Shown piece after piece: positions 38,319 through 50,400 of a stretch of 64,000 nucleotides of DNA. The notes under the pieces are model-generated. The model had not been told where the DNA came from. It saw only the letters and a list, made by a program, of their open reading frames with translations, and did no database searches. This DNA is from Xiphias gladius (Eukaryota > Chordata > Actinopteri > Istiophoriformes > Xiphiidae): NCBI RefSeq assembly GCF_016859285.1, contig NC_053415.1, forward strand, positions 16,183,501 to 16,247,500, read 5' to 3'. The translations under genes were made by a program, and so were the position numbers. Every line of letters starts with the position of its first letter. Position 1 is the first letter of the stretch.

Positions 38319-38358
<40 letters not shown>
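38234..38358. repeat. Compound (GA)n microsatellite
   Basis: Two GA arrays (38234-38279 and about 38322-38358) are separated by imperfect GA/GGCA sequence. The long Ser-Leu or Arg-Glu open frames over it are artefacts of the repeat. Confidence 0.97.
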
Positions 38359-38360
<2 letters not shown>

Positions 38361-40090
38361 CAAAATCAGCAAACAAGCGGAGGGACCGGTTTGTGCAGAG
38401 CCCCAGGCAATGTCCTCACAGGCAGGTTAGTGTCATCTTTGCCCTGCACATTCAGAAATCCAAAGCGTCAGGATCAGTTTCAGGTTTCCTTGTCTGACCG
38501 TCCCTCTGCTTCTAGTAGCACAATGCTGTGGACTGGAACTTTTCTTGGCTACGCCACTGGGGATTCAGAGAGAAAGGCTAAAGGCACAAATACAGATGAG
38601 AGGCAGCCTTGTGAGGCAGCAGGACTCATCTGTAACGTGGGAGAGAAATCTGCAGTCTCCTCTGCATCCGACAAACAAGGTGAAATGGAAGCAGTGAATT
38701 ACATCACAGTTTGTTGTCTGTCCCTCCAGAGGCTTATGAAGTGCAATACACATCATGAGTGCCACTGATAAAAAAACATATAGCTCTATAGGCTGTTAAA
38801 ATATCTGCAACTGTAAAACCATGTCTGTCTGTCTTCCTTCAGCAAAAACTGAAGGACACTGAGCATCCACTCTGACAGACAAGACTACAAACAAAGACAG
38901 ACAACACGTAACATCATCTGCTACATCCAAGTCTGTCCCAGTTGGCCCTCATGCAAGGAATCACCGAGGTACCATCTGCTTACCATGTGCGCCTATTTCC
39001 AGACACACCCCCACTGTGCTCCATATGGATTCCCCTGTCATTCAAAGGAGTCCCCACAGTGACTATCCTCTCCGAGAGACAGATACACACTGTAAATATT
39101 AAAGACACTCTGAAGTTCAGACAAAGCGATGGGCGTGAACTACATTGCTCGGGAGATGCACACAGGAATGCGACCGGCATTCCCCAGGTTTCATCTACAT
39201 AATCTCCGACTGGGGTGAAATTTAGTACCATGAGATCAGTGGGGGGACTTATCGAATTTTTCTAGTTTAATGGAGGAGAACCATGAGAAAAGATTTCCGA
39301 ATAACATTAAACATCTGCTTCTTCCTCGTGTGTTCAGCTCACTTCTGTCTTTCACATTTAAACGCGAGACAAGTCTACTGCAAAGGGTTTGTGCAGCCGT
39401 TTGATGAGACGAAGGCTGCTTTCCTCATGTATGGTGCATATGTCTATGCAGTGCAAAAGTTTACAGGCAAGGCCTAGAAATATCGAGTGGGTACAGGTTT
39501 ATTGCTTCACATACCTCGGTACTGAGAGAAAGTGCGCTGATGTGTTGTTTCAATAAGCACTGTTCTTGCATTCAGAAGCCACGGAAGTTAAAAATGTTAG
39601 ATGAGCATTAGATATAAGGACCAAGCAGATTCGGGGTTAGGTTCACGCAGCTACAACAAGCAGCATTTTAGACAAGAAAAATGACAAAAGCTATATGACG
39701 GTATATAATAACCAAAATCATATATCAAATCATAGTCTCCTGTCACAAATCGAAGAATATCTCTCTGTATTACTTTAACAGCCATAGTTGATATAGGCAA
39801 GCGGTTCATGGGCTTCACAGCCCTGTTGTGATTCAAGATGCTTAATGCTGAGTATCAGCAGATATGACAGGTGTGAGAGATAGGCGCTTAACTGTGAGGC
39901 GCTTTGTCAAATGATGAACTGGAGAAGCCTATTAACTTGCCATTTATGAGTTTTATTTGATTAGGAAATAATGGGTTATTTAGAGATGAAACAATTAGAA
40001 TGTCTCAGATAGGAAGACAATTTCCTGCTCAAGTACTTTCTAATCCTGTTGGTTATGGTCTTTTATCACCCTTAATGATGGCCCTGAACC
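38359..40090. other. Gene-free interval between GA repeat and CpG-rich block
   Basis: No recognisable coding exon. The last 200 bases (about 39,890-40,090) are of non-repetitive, homeodomain-motif-rich composition and could be regulatory. Nothing else is supported. Confidence 0.4.
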
Positions 40091-40600
40091 ATGTATTCAG
40101 CGACGGAAGGAGCGTGATTGCTCTTTGTCTCCCCTCCCGGGGCAGACACCTAACATATTTATCTGCAATCCCGCCTCGACGGCGTAACTGTGACCAATGC
40201 GTGGCCTGTTGCTGCTCCCCGGAGCGGCCGGGCTCCGCGGCGGCGCACTCGGGACTGACGCGCGCCGCAACCGCGGCAGCACACGCCCGGCGGATTGGAC
40301 GCGACAAACGAGGCCCCCGACCAGCGTCCATTATTATGGTCATTTCATTGATTACGGAGGGAGGGTCGATTGCGAATCGAAACTTTGGGGCCACTGGGTG
40401 CAGAGCAGGATTACACGGAAAGGGGTGACAGTGTCAGAAGCTTTTTTTTTTTTTTGCTGTACCCTCATCGGGCAAACTGGTGCCGACACACACTAACCTG
40501 TAGTGAAAGCGAGAGACGACTCAAACGAGCCTCCCATTCAGGTGCTTGGGCTTCATTCCCGAGCGAACAGGATGTTTTAAAATGAAGCTCCAGGTGAAGA
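40091..40600. promoter_or_regulatory. CpG-rich block, candidate promoter region
   Basis: About 40,100-40,330 has a density of CG dinucleotides far above the rest of the window (for example cggcggcgcactcgg and cgcgcgccgcaaccgcgg). It also has a CCAAT box on the plus strand (gaccaatgcg near 40193) and one on the minus strand (ggattggac near 40294). It is about 4 kb upstream of the MID1 coding exon. It could be a MID1 promoter, a bidirectional promoter or an unmethylated enhancer. No strong splice donor directly downstream on the minus strand fixes an exon. Confidence 0.5.
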
Positions 40601-40883
40601 AGTAGCCCTAAAAATCTACAATGTAGGTAGTGTTTGTAGCCATTGAGTTTCTAACAGACTAAGAACTGGAAACAGAGGGGCCTAAAGGTCAGTTCATTCT
40701 TTTGATTTTCTTTATTTCTGATATATATATATTTTTGCCTTTCATTTCTTTGCGCGCTTCCTGTGCGCGCTGTGCAGCCCATCGTGGTTCAGCCTCAGCA
40801 GTGGCCCCAAAGTCTCATTTCCGCTTGGCAGGTGGCAGGATCGGGAGAACACTGCATTCCCTCCGCAACCGCCAGAAGGAGCG

Positions 40884-40891
40884 ACACACAC

Positions 40892-40947
<56 letters not shown>

Positions 40948-40954
40948 ACACACA
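40884..40954. repeat. (CA)n microsatellite
   Basis: About 71 bases of CA with single interruptions (cg and ta). The Cys-Val and His-Thr open frames across it are artefacts. Confidence 0.97.
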
Positions 40955-41099
40955 AGGCGGTCCCTCGCGTATTTACCCGTCCTGCCTCGTGTGCCGACAG
41001 GCAAGTTGCGGACGTCATGCAGGAGGAATGGAGTCTTAGACCCGGGGGGGGAAAAACGAAGACGGAGCGACACCGTGTGGCTGATGTATGAAACACAGG

Positions 41100-42183
41100 C
41101 GAGACCCCTTCTTGCCACGAAAAACGCCAAAAATCAAGAGGTGACATTCGACGGTTAAAACTGACAAAAATAACTATAAGAATGGTGCAAATTTAATTTA
41201 GTCCAATTATACCTTGTTTTGAATTCCTCCCAATTCTACGAGTAAACAAATGAAAACAACATTAATAACAATAAAAGTAACAATAACCATTATTATTCAC
41301 AAACTTGCCCTCTAATTAATCTCACCTCACCCTGAAACCAAATGCAGTGATTCTTTATAAAGACCCCCACATGTGCTCCCGTGGTGACGGCTTAATATCT
41401 ATTTGTCAGAGAAGTGATCAAAGGCAGAGCACCCGGGTGGGAAGATGTCTAACATTCCTCCTCGCAGGAACAAGATAAGTTACTAATTAATAAGGGCAAC
41501 CACAGACCCAATGTCCCTGTTTCACTCCTCATTATCTTCGTGTAACCAGACTCCTGTGTGCCTTTGTGTATGCAGGCCTGTCACAAACTGTGTCTACAAG
41601 TATTGCCATAACGTATACGGATGTTGCAGGGGAGAAATGCCTGTATCTTTCATCTTATCGGTGAAGAAAATGGTATTTTGCTGTCGGATTATGAATGAAA
41701 GGCTGGTTTTATCTCCCTCGGTGCTGCAGTGGCTCTCTCTTAAGTTTGAGTATAGGTGATAAGAAAAACTTTTATGATGAAACAAGGGAAAGGATAGCCC
41801 ACTGTAACTGTACATTCAGGAATAATGCTGCGAGGTACACTACTGCGATTGCTCTAACAAATTATATTATATCCTTGTAGCCAGAGCCCATGTGGAAGTC
41901 TATATTTTAGGAAATTCTACAAAGCGTAGCCTACACCTAAAGCTATTCCTACTCTCTTTGACGCTTTTTTGATCACAAAATTCCCCTTATCCCTCAAGTA
42001 TTATCCACAGTTGAAAACATGAAGGAATCTGTGAACACTACAAGGCCAAACAAGCTGAGCGTTTGCGCAGAGCACTGTCTGGAAGGTTGGAAATATATGA
42101 TGACTCAGTGTTTTGGCAGCAAAACATAGAGGCACAGTAACATAAAATACAGACTTGATTATGAAGGACCCTCTGACTTACCC
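41100..42183. other. Gene-free interval with a possible conserved element
   Basis: No recognisable gene. About 41,340-41,530 is non-repetitive with motif-rich composition (gtggtgacggcttaatatc, acaagataagttactaatta), suggesting regulatory DNA. This is inference from composition only. Confidence 0.3.
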
Positions 42184-42475
42184 GCCACATGATTACATCC
42201 ATAAACAGGCAAGAGAGGAGAGAGCCACCTTTAAAGTCAGTCAGTGTTGATATTTGGGGGCTCAGCTGAGCTAATCCACTGCAGTGGTCTGAACTTTGAG
42301 CAAAGTGACTTGTCTTTCCTCCTCTGTGAGTTTCTGACCCTCTAACACTGTTCTCTAAGCCTACGGACGACCAGCAGGAGCAGGATCGAAACTTTCCACC
42401 CTTTTCTCTCCTCTCACTGAGAACTGTACCTATCCCATCTAGACACAGTGGGCTGCAAATTGTTGCATTAGCCAA
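42184..42475 (-). promoter_or_regulatory. Candidate alternative MID1 5' untranslated exon
   Basis: On the minus strand the stretch ends in a near-consensus donor (GCGG|GTAAGTC, at 42183/42184). Near its upstream side is ATTGGCTAAT, an inverted CCAAT box (plus gccaatcat near 42470). MID1 in mammals is known to use widely spaced alternative promoters with untranslated first exons. There is no transcript evidence here; it could be a chance donor. Confidence 0.25.
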
Positions 42476-44030
42476 TCATGTGCAAGGGGCAGGACTTCTG
42501 CTGGTTTGGTCTATCACACAGGGCTATCAGAGCATGGAGTCTTGCCATAACTCTCAACAAAGCTTTTTTTTGTCATCCTCCAATGAACATTATTTGTGGA
42601 GCGACACACCACAAAAACAACCAGTGCATTTAAAACGCATTCCTTCTTGACATTTGCATAATTGTTATGATGGCATTCATGAGTAATATCAGCCACATTC
42701 AGGCAATATCTGAAATGCCTCGTATTTCTCATCGACAAACTTAGTCTTGATTATTGCAGTTGGAAATGTATTTCATGCTTAAGGCAATATTCAGTACAGC
42801 CAAATAAAGTAGCGCATAAGCCATCAAAGGAATCAATGATGATTATACTCCCCACAAAGGACAAGAGTGATGGTTTGTCAATGGCCTTGTGCAAATTCTA
42901 ACGTGGATAGATGGGGTTGCATTCATAGACAATCCACTGTTTTGCCACACAACACCCATGTCTATAGGCAGCTGACATGTTCAGTAGCACAGATGTTGGT
43001 CGAGAAAACCACACTGGATATGAAACTTAAGTTAGATTTTATCAAATTCAATTGCAACCTTATTTCTCAAAGCGATCACACCCTTTTGTTTTTCCATATG
43101 AACACATTCACTGAAATGGAAACGCACAGGAATGCACTGTGGTTGCGACAGCTGACTTAGATAGTGTTGAAAGTTGTCTCAGATTGTTGGCATCTGTTCG
43201 CCACGCTCTGGCTCCATGGGAAATGTTCCCAAACACGTGCTGGCTGACACAACTGGCATCCAAACAGTGATGCTGATCACATAAAATATGATCAATTTCT
43301 CAGCTCTGGATCAGAGACCATGCTCACTGTTTAAGTATGAGGTCTGAGGTTTGGAGTTAGAGGCCGTTACCTGACACAACCTTGTCAGCGACGTCAAGTC
43401 AGTGTTTTTGATACGGTATTGCTGTGTAAAGCAAATGTTTATGTTATGCGGTAAAACCACAGCACATAAGGCAGGGACTGATTTGGATTAGTAGTGACTC
43501 AGAGCCCCTGCCAGGAGTCCTTGTGTTTCAGTTTAGCCTGCAGGGTTCAATAAAGTATAAAAGGAAAGGTGAGAGCAATGAAAATAACTTAGATTCTAAG
43601 GTATGTTGAGGCTGAAAATGACTTGAGAAGTAACGAAAACACATTAAGATCTTGGTAATTGCATTACACCCAGTAGAAAATATAGTGGTAATTGCAGTAC
43701 ACACCTAATACGCAGTGTGGAATTGCATGCAATTAAGTCTAAAAAATAATTCAATTCAGTTTCAGAGAAAACTACTGAAAAAAACACAGACCATAGCTGA
43801 CCATAACATTTCAACTATTTTGGTCCATTGTGATCTTCACTTTTCTGTAAATCCAGGAATAATTTGCTCAATTTCAAACATGTAGACAAAAGAGCATGCA
43901 AAATACTGCAAAGCATGTTTATTTTAGTACACTAAAACTTTCTTAAACCCTAACTCACTAAGTCTAAAGTAAAGAGACTTACAGAAGACTTTAAAAGTGT
44001 CACCCACTGGAAATACAGATCATCCCTTAC
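42476..44030. other. Gene-free interval
   Basis: Nothing recognisable on either strand. Composition is AT-moderate, with no long repeat or coding signal. Confidence 0.5.
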
Positions 44031-44480
44031 CTCACAGTCTGTTAGTCAGTCAATCAAACAGTCCATAGTCTGCGTAACAGATGAATACAGAAATAAAGCA
44101 CAGGCAGAGATTTTTGTGAAAACACCGGCTTTCCTCAGAAGCTTCTCTTTAGCTCTTACTTTCTGTCTGGGCTCTGCTGCTTCGTCTGTCTCTCCGCTAT
44201 CTCTGAAATTCTCTTCACACAGCTTCTTCTTCTTTAATCCTCTCTAAAGGAGGCCAAAACTGCTCCAAATGGTTCAACCAGGCGTCGACTTCTCAGGCTT
44301 TTCCCTCTTTGTATTATTTTGTTGGCTGGGATCATTAACTTAGTCCCATGAGAAGGAGAAGGAGGTAAATAACCCCCCTCCTTCCTGTGGGAGGCTGTCA
44401 ATCACATCTGATGATGAGGTGGCGAGGGGGGTTGCTTTTAGCCGCCGAGGAGGGCACTCCTGATTGGTCACCAGGGAACA
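44031..44480 (-). promoter_or_regulatory. Candidate MID1 first exon and promoter
   Basis: A strong donor (TGTGAG|GTAAGGGAT) on the minus strand ends at 44031. The sequence before it is pyrimidine/purine-mixed and free of repeats. The flank at 44,390-44,480 has an inverted CCAAT box (gattggtcacc near 44463) and CG-containing sequence (gccgccgagg). This arrangement suits an untranslated first exon about 8 kb upstream of the MID1 coding exon. The start of the exon is unknown. Confidence 0.35.
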
Positions 44481-47400
44481 GAGGTGCCCTGCATGACAAA
44501 TGGGAGCACTGGGATGGATGGTCCTGTAGAGATGCTCAGCTGAGGTTTAGTGCACATTTATAATAGACTTTTTTGCAGCACACTCATTTCCATGTCATTC
44601 AAAAGAAAATAAAGCCATGGAAATGAGCGAGTAATGAAAGCTGAGAGCAAACGTCTATTTCACATAGCTGAATTCAAGAAAATCTCATTTACGTTGTACA
44701 TGACTAACTAGGTAAATATTACGGTCAATGTAAATAATCAAAAGCTCTCTAAATGTCTCTTTGGTACAAGACACTCGGGGGGTGGACTGGGAGGAAAGCA
44801 TAAAGCTTCTGTTGCCATGACAGTGTGGCAAAAGCAATGATGCATCTTGGCACTTTAGCCAGATGCCACTCTAATCTTTTCACTGGCAAACCTTCAGCTC
44901 TCTCTTCACAGCTTGTTTGTTTCTCAGTCAAGCCTGCTGCTGTCTGTCACTCTCCAGTTCCTTCCAACATCGCATGCCAGTCTAAAGTCTGCTGCATTTT
45001 GTAAGGAAAATGAATGTGTAAAGACATTGCTAGCAGGACCTGAGAGGGGTCCGTCTGTTCCCAGCAACCACAACTAAACTCTTAGGCTGACAAGTAAGGA
45101 GAGACAATAGACTGGTGTGACTCCTTTGCTGGGCTCATTCTGCACACATTAGCAGCACACTAATGGATTTGTAAACAGCACATTTCAAATCAATTTCCCA
45201 TGTAAAACACACAGACACACACAGACAGAAATGCTACATTATTCTCACATCACTCCTCAGATTTGTGCCACCGCTTCAGTAATTTACAACAGCAAGGAAA
45301 TCTACAAGAGAGTGTCACTGGTGCTCCCCAAGGCCATACAGTGTTATATATCCACATAATTGCCTGTGAAATAATGACTTTGCTACATCATACTTTCACA
45401 CTGAGATTCATTCCACTGCAATAAAATGCCATAAAACTCACGACATTTGCATGGATGGCGGAGCCACACTGACATTTGAGGCCAGTGCTTTTTAGAGGTG
45501 AAAATGCTTTGCTACTCCAGGATCAATCCAAACTCACGCCCCTTTCTGAACTGTAAAAAACATTAAGTGGGAGAATGTCTTCTTCTGTTTTATCCTTTCC
45601 AAAAAAAAAAAAAAAACTTGTCTGGGCTGTGGTTTTAGCAACTGTCCCCACCTCACCCACTGGAAACTCGATCTGATCCTCGATCCAGGCTAACATGCAT
45701 AGTGTCTGTTCCTTTTAGTGAGGAAAATGGATGAAATTACAATTTAACGTCCAGCAATCTAAACAAATATCCTATACTGTTTACATCCAAATATTTGACA
45801 TCTACTATGTCAACTGTATAACATTTGACAAAAGAGAAACTGACTGTTCCATCACAGCAATTTGATAAAATGGGACTCAAAGCCACGATTTAATCCAGTC
45901 CAGATGTAGGGAAGCTGACAATAACAATTACATTTTTTGTTTATGTATTTATTTAAGTGAAAATCAAAATGTTGGTGTTCTTGATATAATCTTAGCAAAA
46001 TTACCTCCAGAAAATATGTTGCGTTATACTGTATATATTATATTCCCTTATCAATAAGTAACAGTACTGTCAAAATAATTATTCAAAACAGATGAATATT
46101 CATCCCCACTAAATAGGGCCATTTGATGCCTGAGGCAGTTCTCTTGGTGGCGGTTGGCACATCAAGCTGTATAAATTGGAAAAGGACCTGAAAATGGCCA
46201 GAAAAGCCCTCCTGAAGGAGAAGATAAGAAGTGGGAACAAAATAGGCTCTGAAATACGATGTTACATATACTTTGACCATGAAAAAAGAAACAGGATTTG
46301 TCTCAGGGATCAGGCTAGCAGACATTTCTAAGCTACGTCATCATGCTCCAAGGTTATGTTCCACCTTGATGCTCAGCCATTAGCAACAGCAAACTGATTT
46401 TGCACTGAACAAAGGAATTCTGAAATCTATATGTAATCTAAGGTGTCCAAATCTGCATCATGCAGAAAAAGAAAGTATAAGGAAACATATTTGATCAGCA
46501 GAAGGATAGATTGGATATGGTTAAAACAACTTCACCAGAATTGCTCACTAAAGCAAATCATCGCAACTTTTTCATTGGATACAGCAGTCAAAAAATAAGC
46601 AGTAAGCCTGACTCACGCGCCACGTGTCCAGGGTGGTCCTCTAAAACACAGCATGAAGATGCAACTCCCACTGACGTCTCAGCTCTCTATTTCAATAGCA
46701 CATGGATGAGAGACTAAACAGAACAGTAGTATCCTTGCCAGTCTCTTCCCACACTCCCTCCCTCATTTCTAGAGTTCCCCACCCTGCCCCAGCCCAAGCC
46801 ATATGCTCACACAAGCGTAAAGCATGCCCAGGAAGCGTCACCTCCACTGGGTCATTTCATGGATACTGTCTCCATCAATGCTCGAGTCCTTCAACACCCC
46901 CCCCCCCCCAACCCCTCTCCTCTGCGTTTGGGCTCTTGCCCCTGGCTCCCCACCCTCTCAGCAATCAGACAAAGAGGTAACAAATGGAGAGACAAAGGGG
47001 GATGCATAAACCTTGGGGACCACATTTTGATGAGTTTCTGACTACACAAGCAGGCCCTGAACAGATGGGATCAGTCTCCAGGGCTGTGCTGCATCATTGC
47101 ATTTAATACATAGCGCTATACACCCGCAAAATAAGTGTATTCTGCTGCTCACTAAACAGCACTCAGCAGATGATAGACCACATACAAGTGCAAGGCGAAA
47201 CAAAACAGAATATCTTTCTCATGCTACGTTTTCCATAACGCTCTCAGAAATGGCAGTAATTAAAGTTTGCGCGCTCATGCCTAATTGGGTTAGCACATGC
47301 TTTGTCGTCAAGATTGTCTTTTTGAGAGCAAACCCTGATCTAAGCAGCAGTAATTGTTTCCTCAACTGGGACACAGCAAAACAGCCATTCCTCATTTTGC

Positions 47401-50400
47401 CAATAAACAGTAAGATGAAAGCTTAGCCAGCCGCCATCGTGGCAAAGGTTGAAGATTTTAATTGCTTTCATCCCCAAGGTATACTACCCATTACTAAGCA
47501 ACACACAATCAATCCAAACACCAACCACATAAATGAACACATTAATAACAAGTCAATTAACACTTACCTCAATTTATCTCTAACTTTCAACAGAGGTGTT
47601 ATTTGGTGCAGTTGAAGGTACTATCCCAGAGAAATTCTGCCCCTTTTAATCGTTAAAGCTATTTATCACACGCATCCTGGGTGGAGAGTGAAGTGTGCAA
47701 AATAGTTCCTGAACACATCACATCAGCCACTGTCTATATGCATTTAGAGCGCTATATGATTAGCCGGCAGAACATATAGGAGGGTTGTGGGCATTGACCT
47801 GGAATTGATTCTTTTCCCTTGAGCATGCTGCAGCTTTGTTGGCGCTGTGTTCATGGTTTTGCCAACAACAGGATCAATTCTCAGCCTAGTTCTCCTCTCT
47901 TCTAGGGTTCCGGGAAACAAAAAAAAACCTGTGATCCTACCTGGTGTGATGATTTTAGTATAAAAGACAAAGGCAAATTTTGATAGTTCGGGGATTCTCT
48001 GGCAAAAAGAAAACTACGTCATTTTAAGGAGCAATACGATTAATACACTTTAGTAATGTTTAAAGTGACGTACCATTATCCTGTGCATATGAAACTGTAA
48101 AGTGGTTTACTCCCTGCCCTCATGGAAGGATTAACATGAAGTTACAATATGACAAAAGATCAAAAGGAATAAATGAAGGCCAAAGGAAACCTTCAAACAT
48201 CACTCACCATGAAAACCAGTTATACTTTGGGGCTGAAAGCAACACGATGAAATATTACACTGTCTTGGATATTCTCATTGAAATGAAACAGTGAAGGAAA
48301 TTCGGGAAAGTAAGGTCATGTGTTATGTTTAGTCCACACCACAGCCTCATAGTCTGAAAGTCTTGGCTCTTATTTTTTCCTGAAAAAAAAAAGTATCCTT
48401 TTGAAAGGGTGCGGTGAACGCCTGCTAAATTCTTTGCTGCTTGGAAAAGTCAGTAATTGCTTCCAGCTTCTGAGGGATCTAACGGAGGAAAGTAGTGTCA
48501 CATTTTTATCAAGAATCTCCTTTCACTAACACTTACATTATCTCATCAGATACGGTGGCATTGAAGCACTCAGCCACCCTCGCATCTGCTAACTCCACCC
48601 CAAAACCCAGCTCCCAAATATATAGTCTTTTTGACAGGCAGCAGTAGCATTTAAAAACACTATCTATTCAACGCAGGCAGGAATGAAAGTCATGCTGTTA
48701 ACTCTCATGAAGGGGTTTAAGACCTATACTGTTCGTCTATCCTCTAGTCAGAGAAAATGAGACACTGCACCACTACGCTCAAACCTCCTACACTAAGAAA
48801 TGCTGGAGGAGGTCTGAACATCTGTTGTGGTGAGCTGCGCTCATGTGTCCACGGGGACTGTCAGAGCCAAAGGCAGAATCCCAGCTGTTGGGATCTGGGT
48901 TAGCTGCATCCGGGCTGAGGGATGTTTTCAAAACACTCTCTGCTCAGGATGAGCCACTTTTGACAGTGTCGTAACTTTTGCAGTTGGCACAATCGGTAAT
49001 AACCGTCAGTGTGTAAAGGACGTAGATGTAAGAGAGGCCTCTCTCTGCTGTGTTTCAGATGCTCCTGAAGGTTAAAAGACAGTCAAACTGATCCGTTTTC
49101 TGCTTGGCACAGTGTGGCCCAACAAAATATACTCACTTACACTCCATCTACATGTCAACAAAGCATTCCTTCAAGACAGTGTAGGACACATTACTCAGTC
49201 TTGGCCTGTGAAGCACATTCTCTGGATGTGTTTAAAACTGATTAAACATTTGCTTTTTCCACAGAGGTATCGCTGATAAAACAATACTCCTCAGCTGCAC
49301 AGTGTGGTGAGTCCACACACACCAGCACCCCATTCCCATGTACAGTTACTGGCTCTAACAGTGAGAGTGAACCAGCATCAGCTCTCGCCCTGTCACAACA
49401 AGCAGGCCCAGAGATTTCACAGCTGCTGATGGAGCTGGCACTGCTGACCTGATGGAGACAGTTTTGTTTATCATTTGGAATGAAGAATGAAGAAACTGAG
49501 CTTCGTAATGACAGCAAGAGTGAGTTTTAAAAAATAGATTACAAAAACACCAGACATTCACAGCACTCGGGGAAACAATCATACGTTCAAATGAACCGTC
49601 TTCCCTGGCTAGTTAATAATATGAAAAAAGGGTGGTTTGATAAATATAATTCACAAAAGAGTGACACAGAGAAAGGAAACTTATGTTTCAGTCTCTAATA
49701 ACTGAGGGAATGGGGGCTTTCTGAGCAATAGCAGAACCAGATGTTTGTATGAAGGAAAGTACTAAAAACCAAAATGAATTCACCAGATTTCCCGATCCAC
49801 AGTTATTTGGCACAATTAGGCATTCAGTTCTCTCTTAGAACAACATAACATTGCCTAAGTTCTCACCAAACCAAATGATGAGAAAGCTGATATCTCAGAA
49901 GTGTATTCAACTGTCAGCAGATGTGTTGCATTTGCAAGCAAGACTGAACTTGTTCAGACAACATACATGATTCTCCCTCTAAATTAACTTTCTTACTGAA
50001 AAACACGAACAAACAACAAAGCTTTCATGTATTACATATAATGTGAAATCAATGGTTTGCATTACTGTGGAACTACTAAAAATCTTTTTCAAGAAGCCTT
50101 CACCTTTGGCAGAAATTTTATCAGGCTTAATGCATAAGCATTATTTTGACTTCAAACAAAAGTGCTAGTCAGAAGTGCCAAGGGATGGTTTGCATTGCCG
50201 CTGTGAAACAGAATCAAAATTTAAGACTCAGCACTGATTAAACTCCCTTAACTCAATGCCACTAAATGTTTCTTTATCAGATCTTACCTGCTTCCCCATG
50301 GCTGCGGTGTTAAGTGTCTCTCCCTGGCGAATAAATTCAAGACTACTACAGAGTATGAGTGTTAGGCAGCTGGTGCTTCCCCTGAGGTAAAACAGAGAGG

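Noticed and set aside
38007..38376. Ser-Leu-rich open frames over the GA array
   Set aside because: Artefact of (GA)n, which lacks stops in several frames.
40702..41158. Long open frames over the CA array
   Set aside because: The frames are kept open by the dinucleotide repeat (His-Thr, Cys-Val) and have no family match.
42038..42475. 145-codon minus-strand open frame as a protein gene
   Set aside because: No recognisable domain. The only notable feature is the internal splice donor, so it is kept only as a possible untranslated exon.
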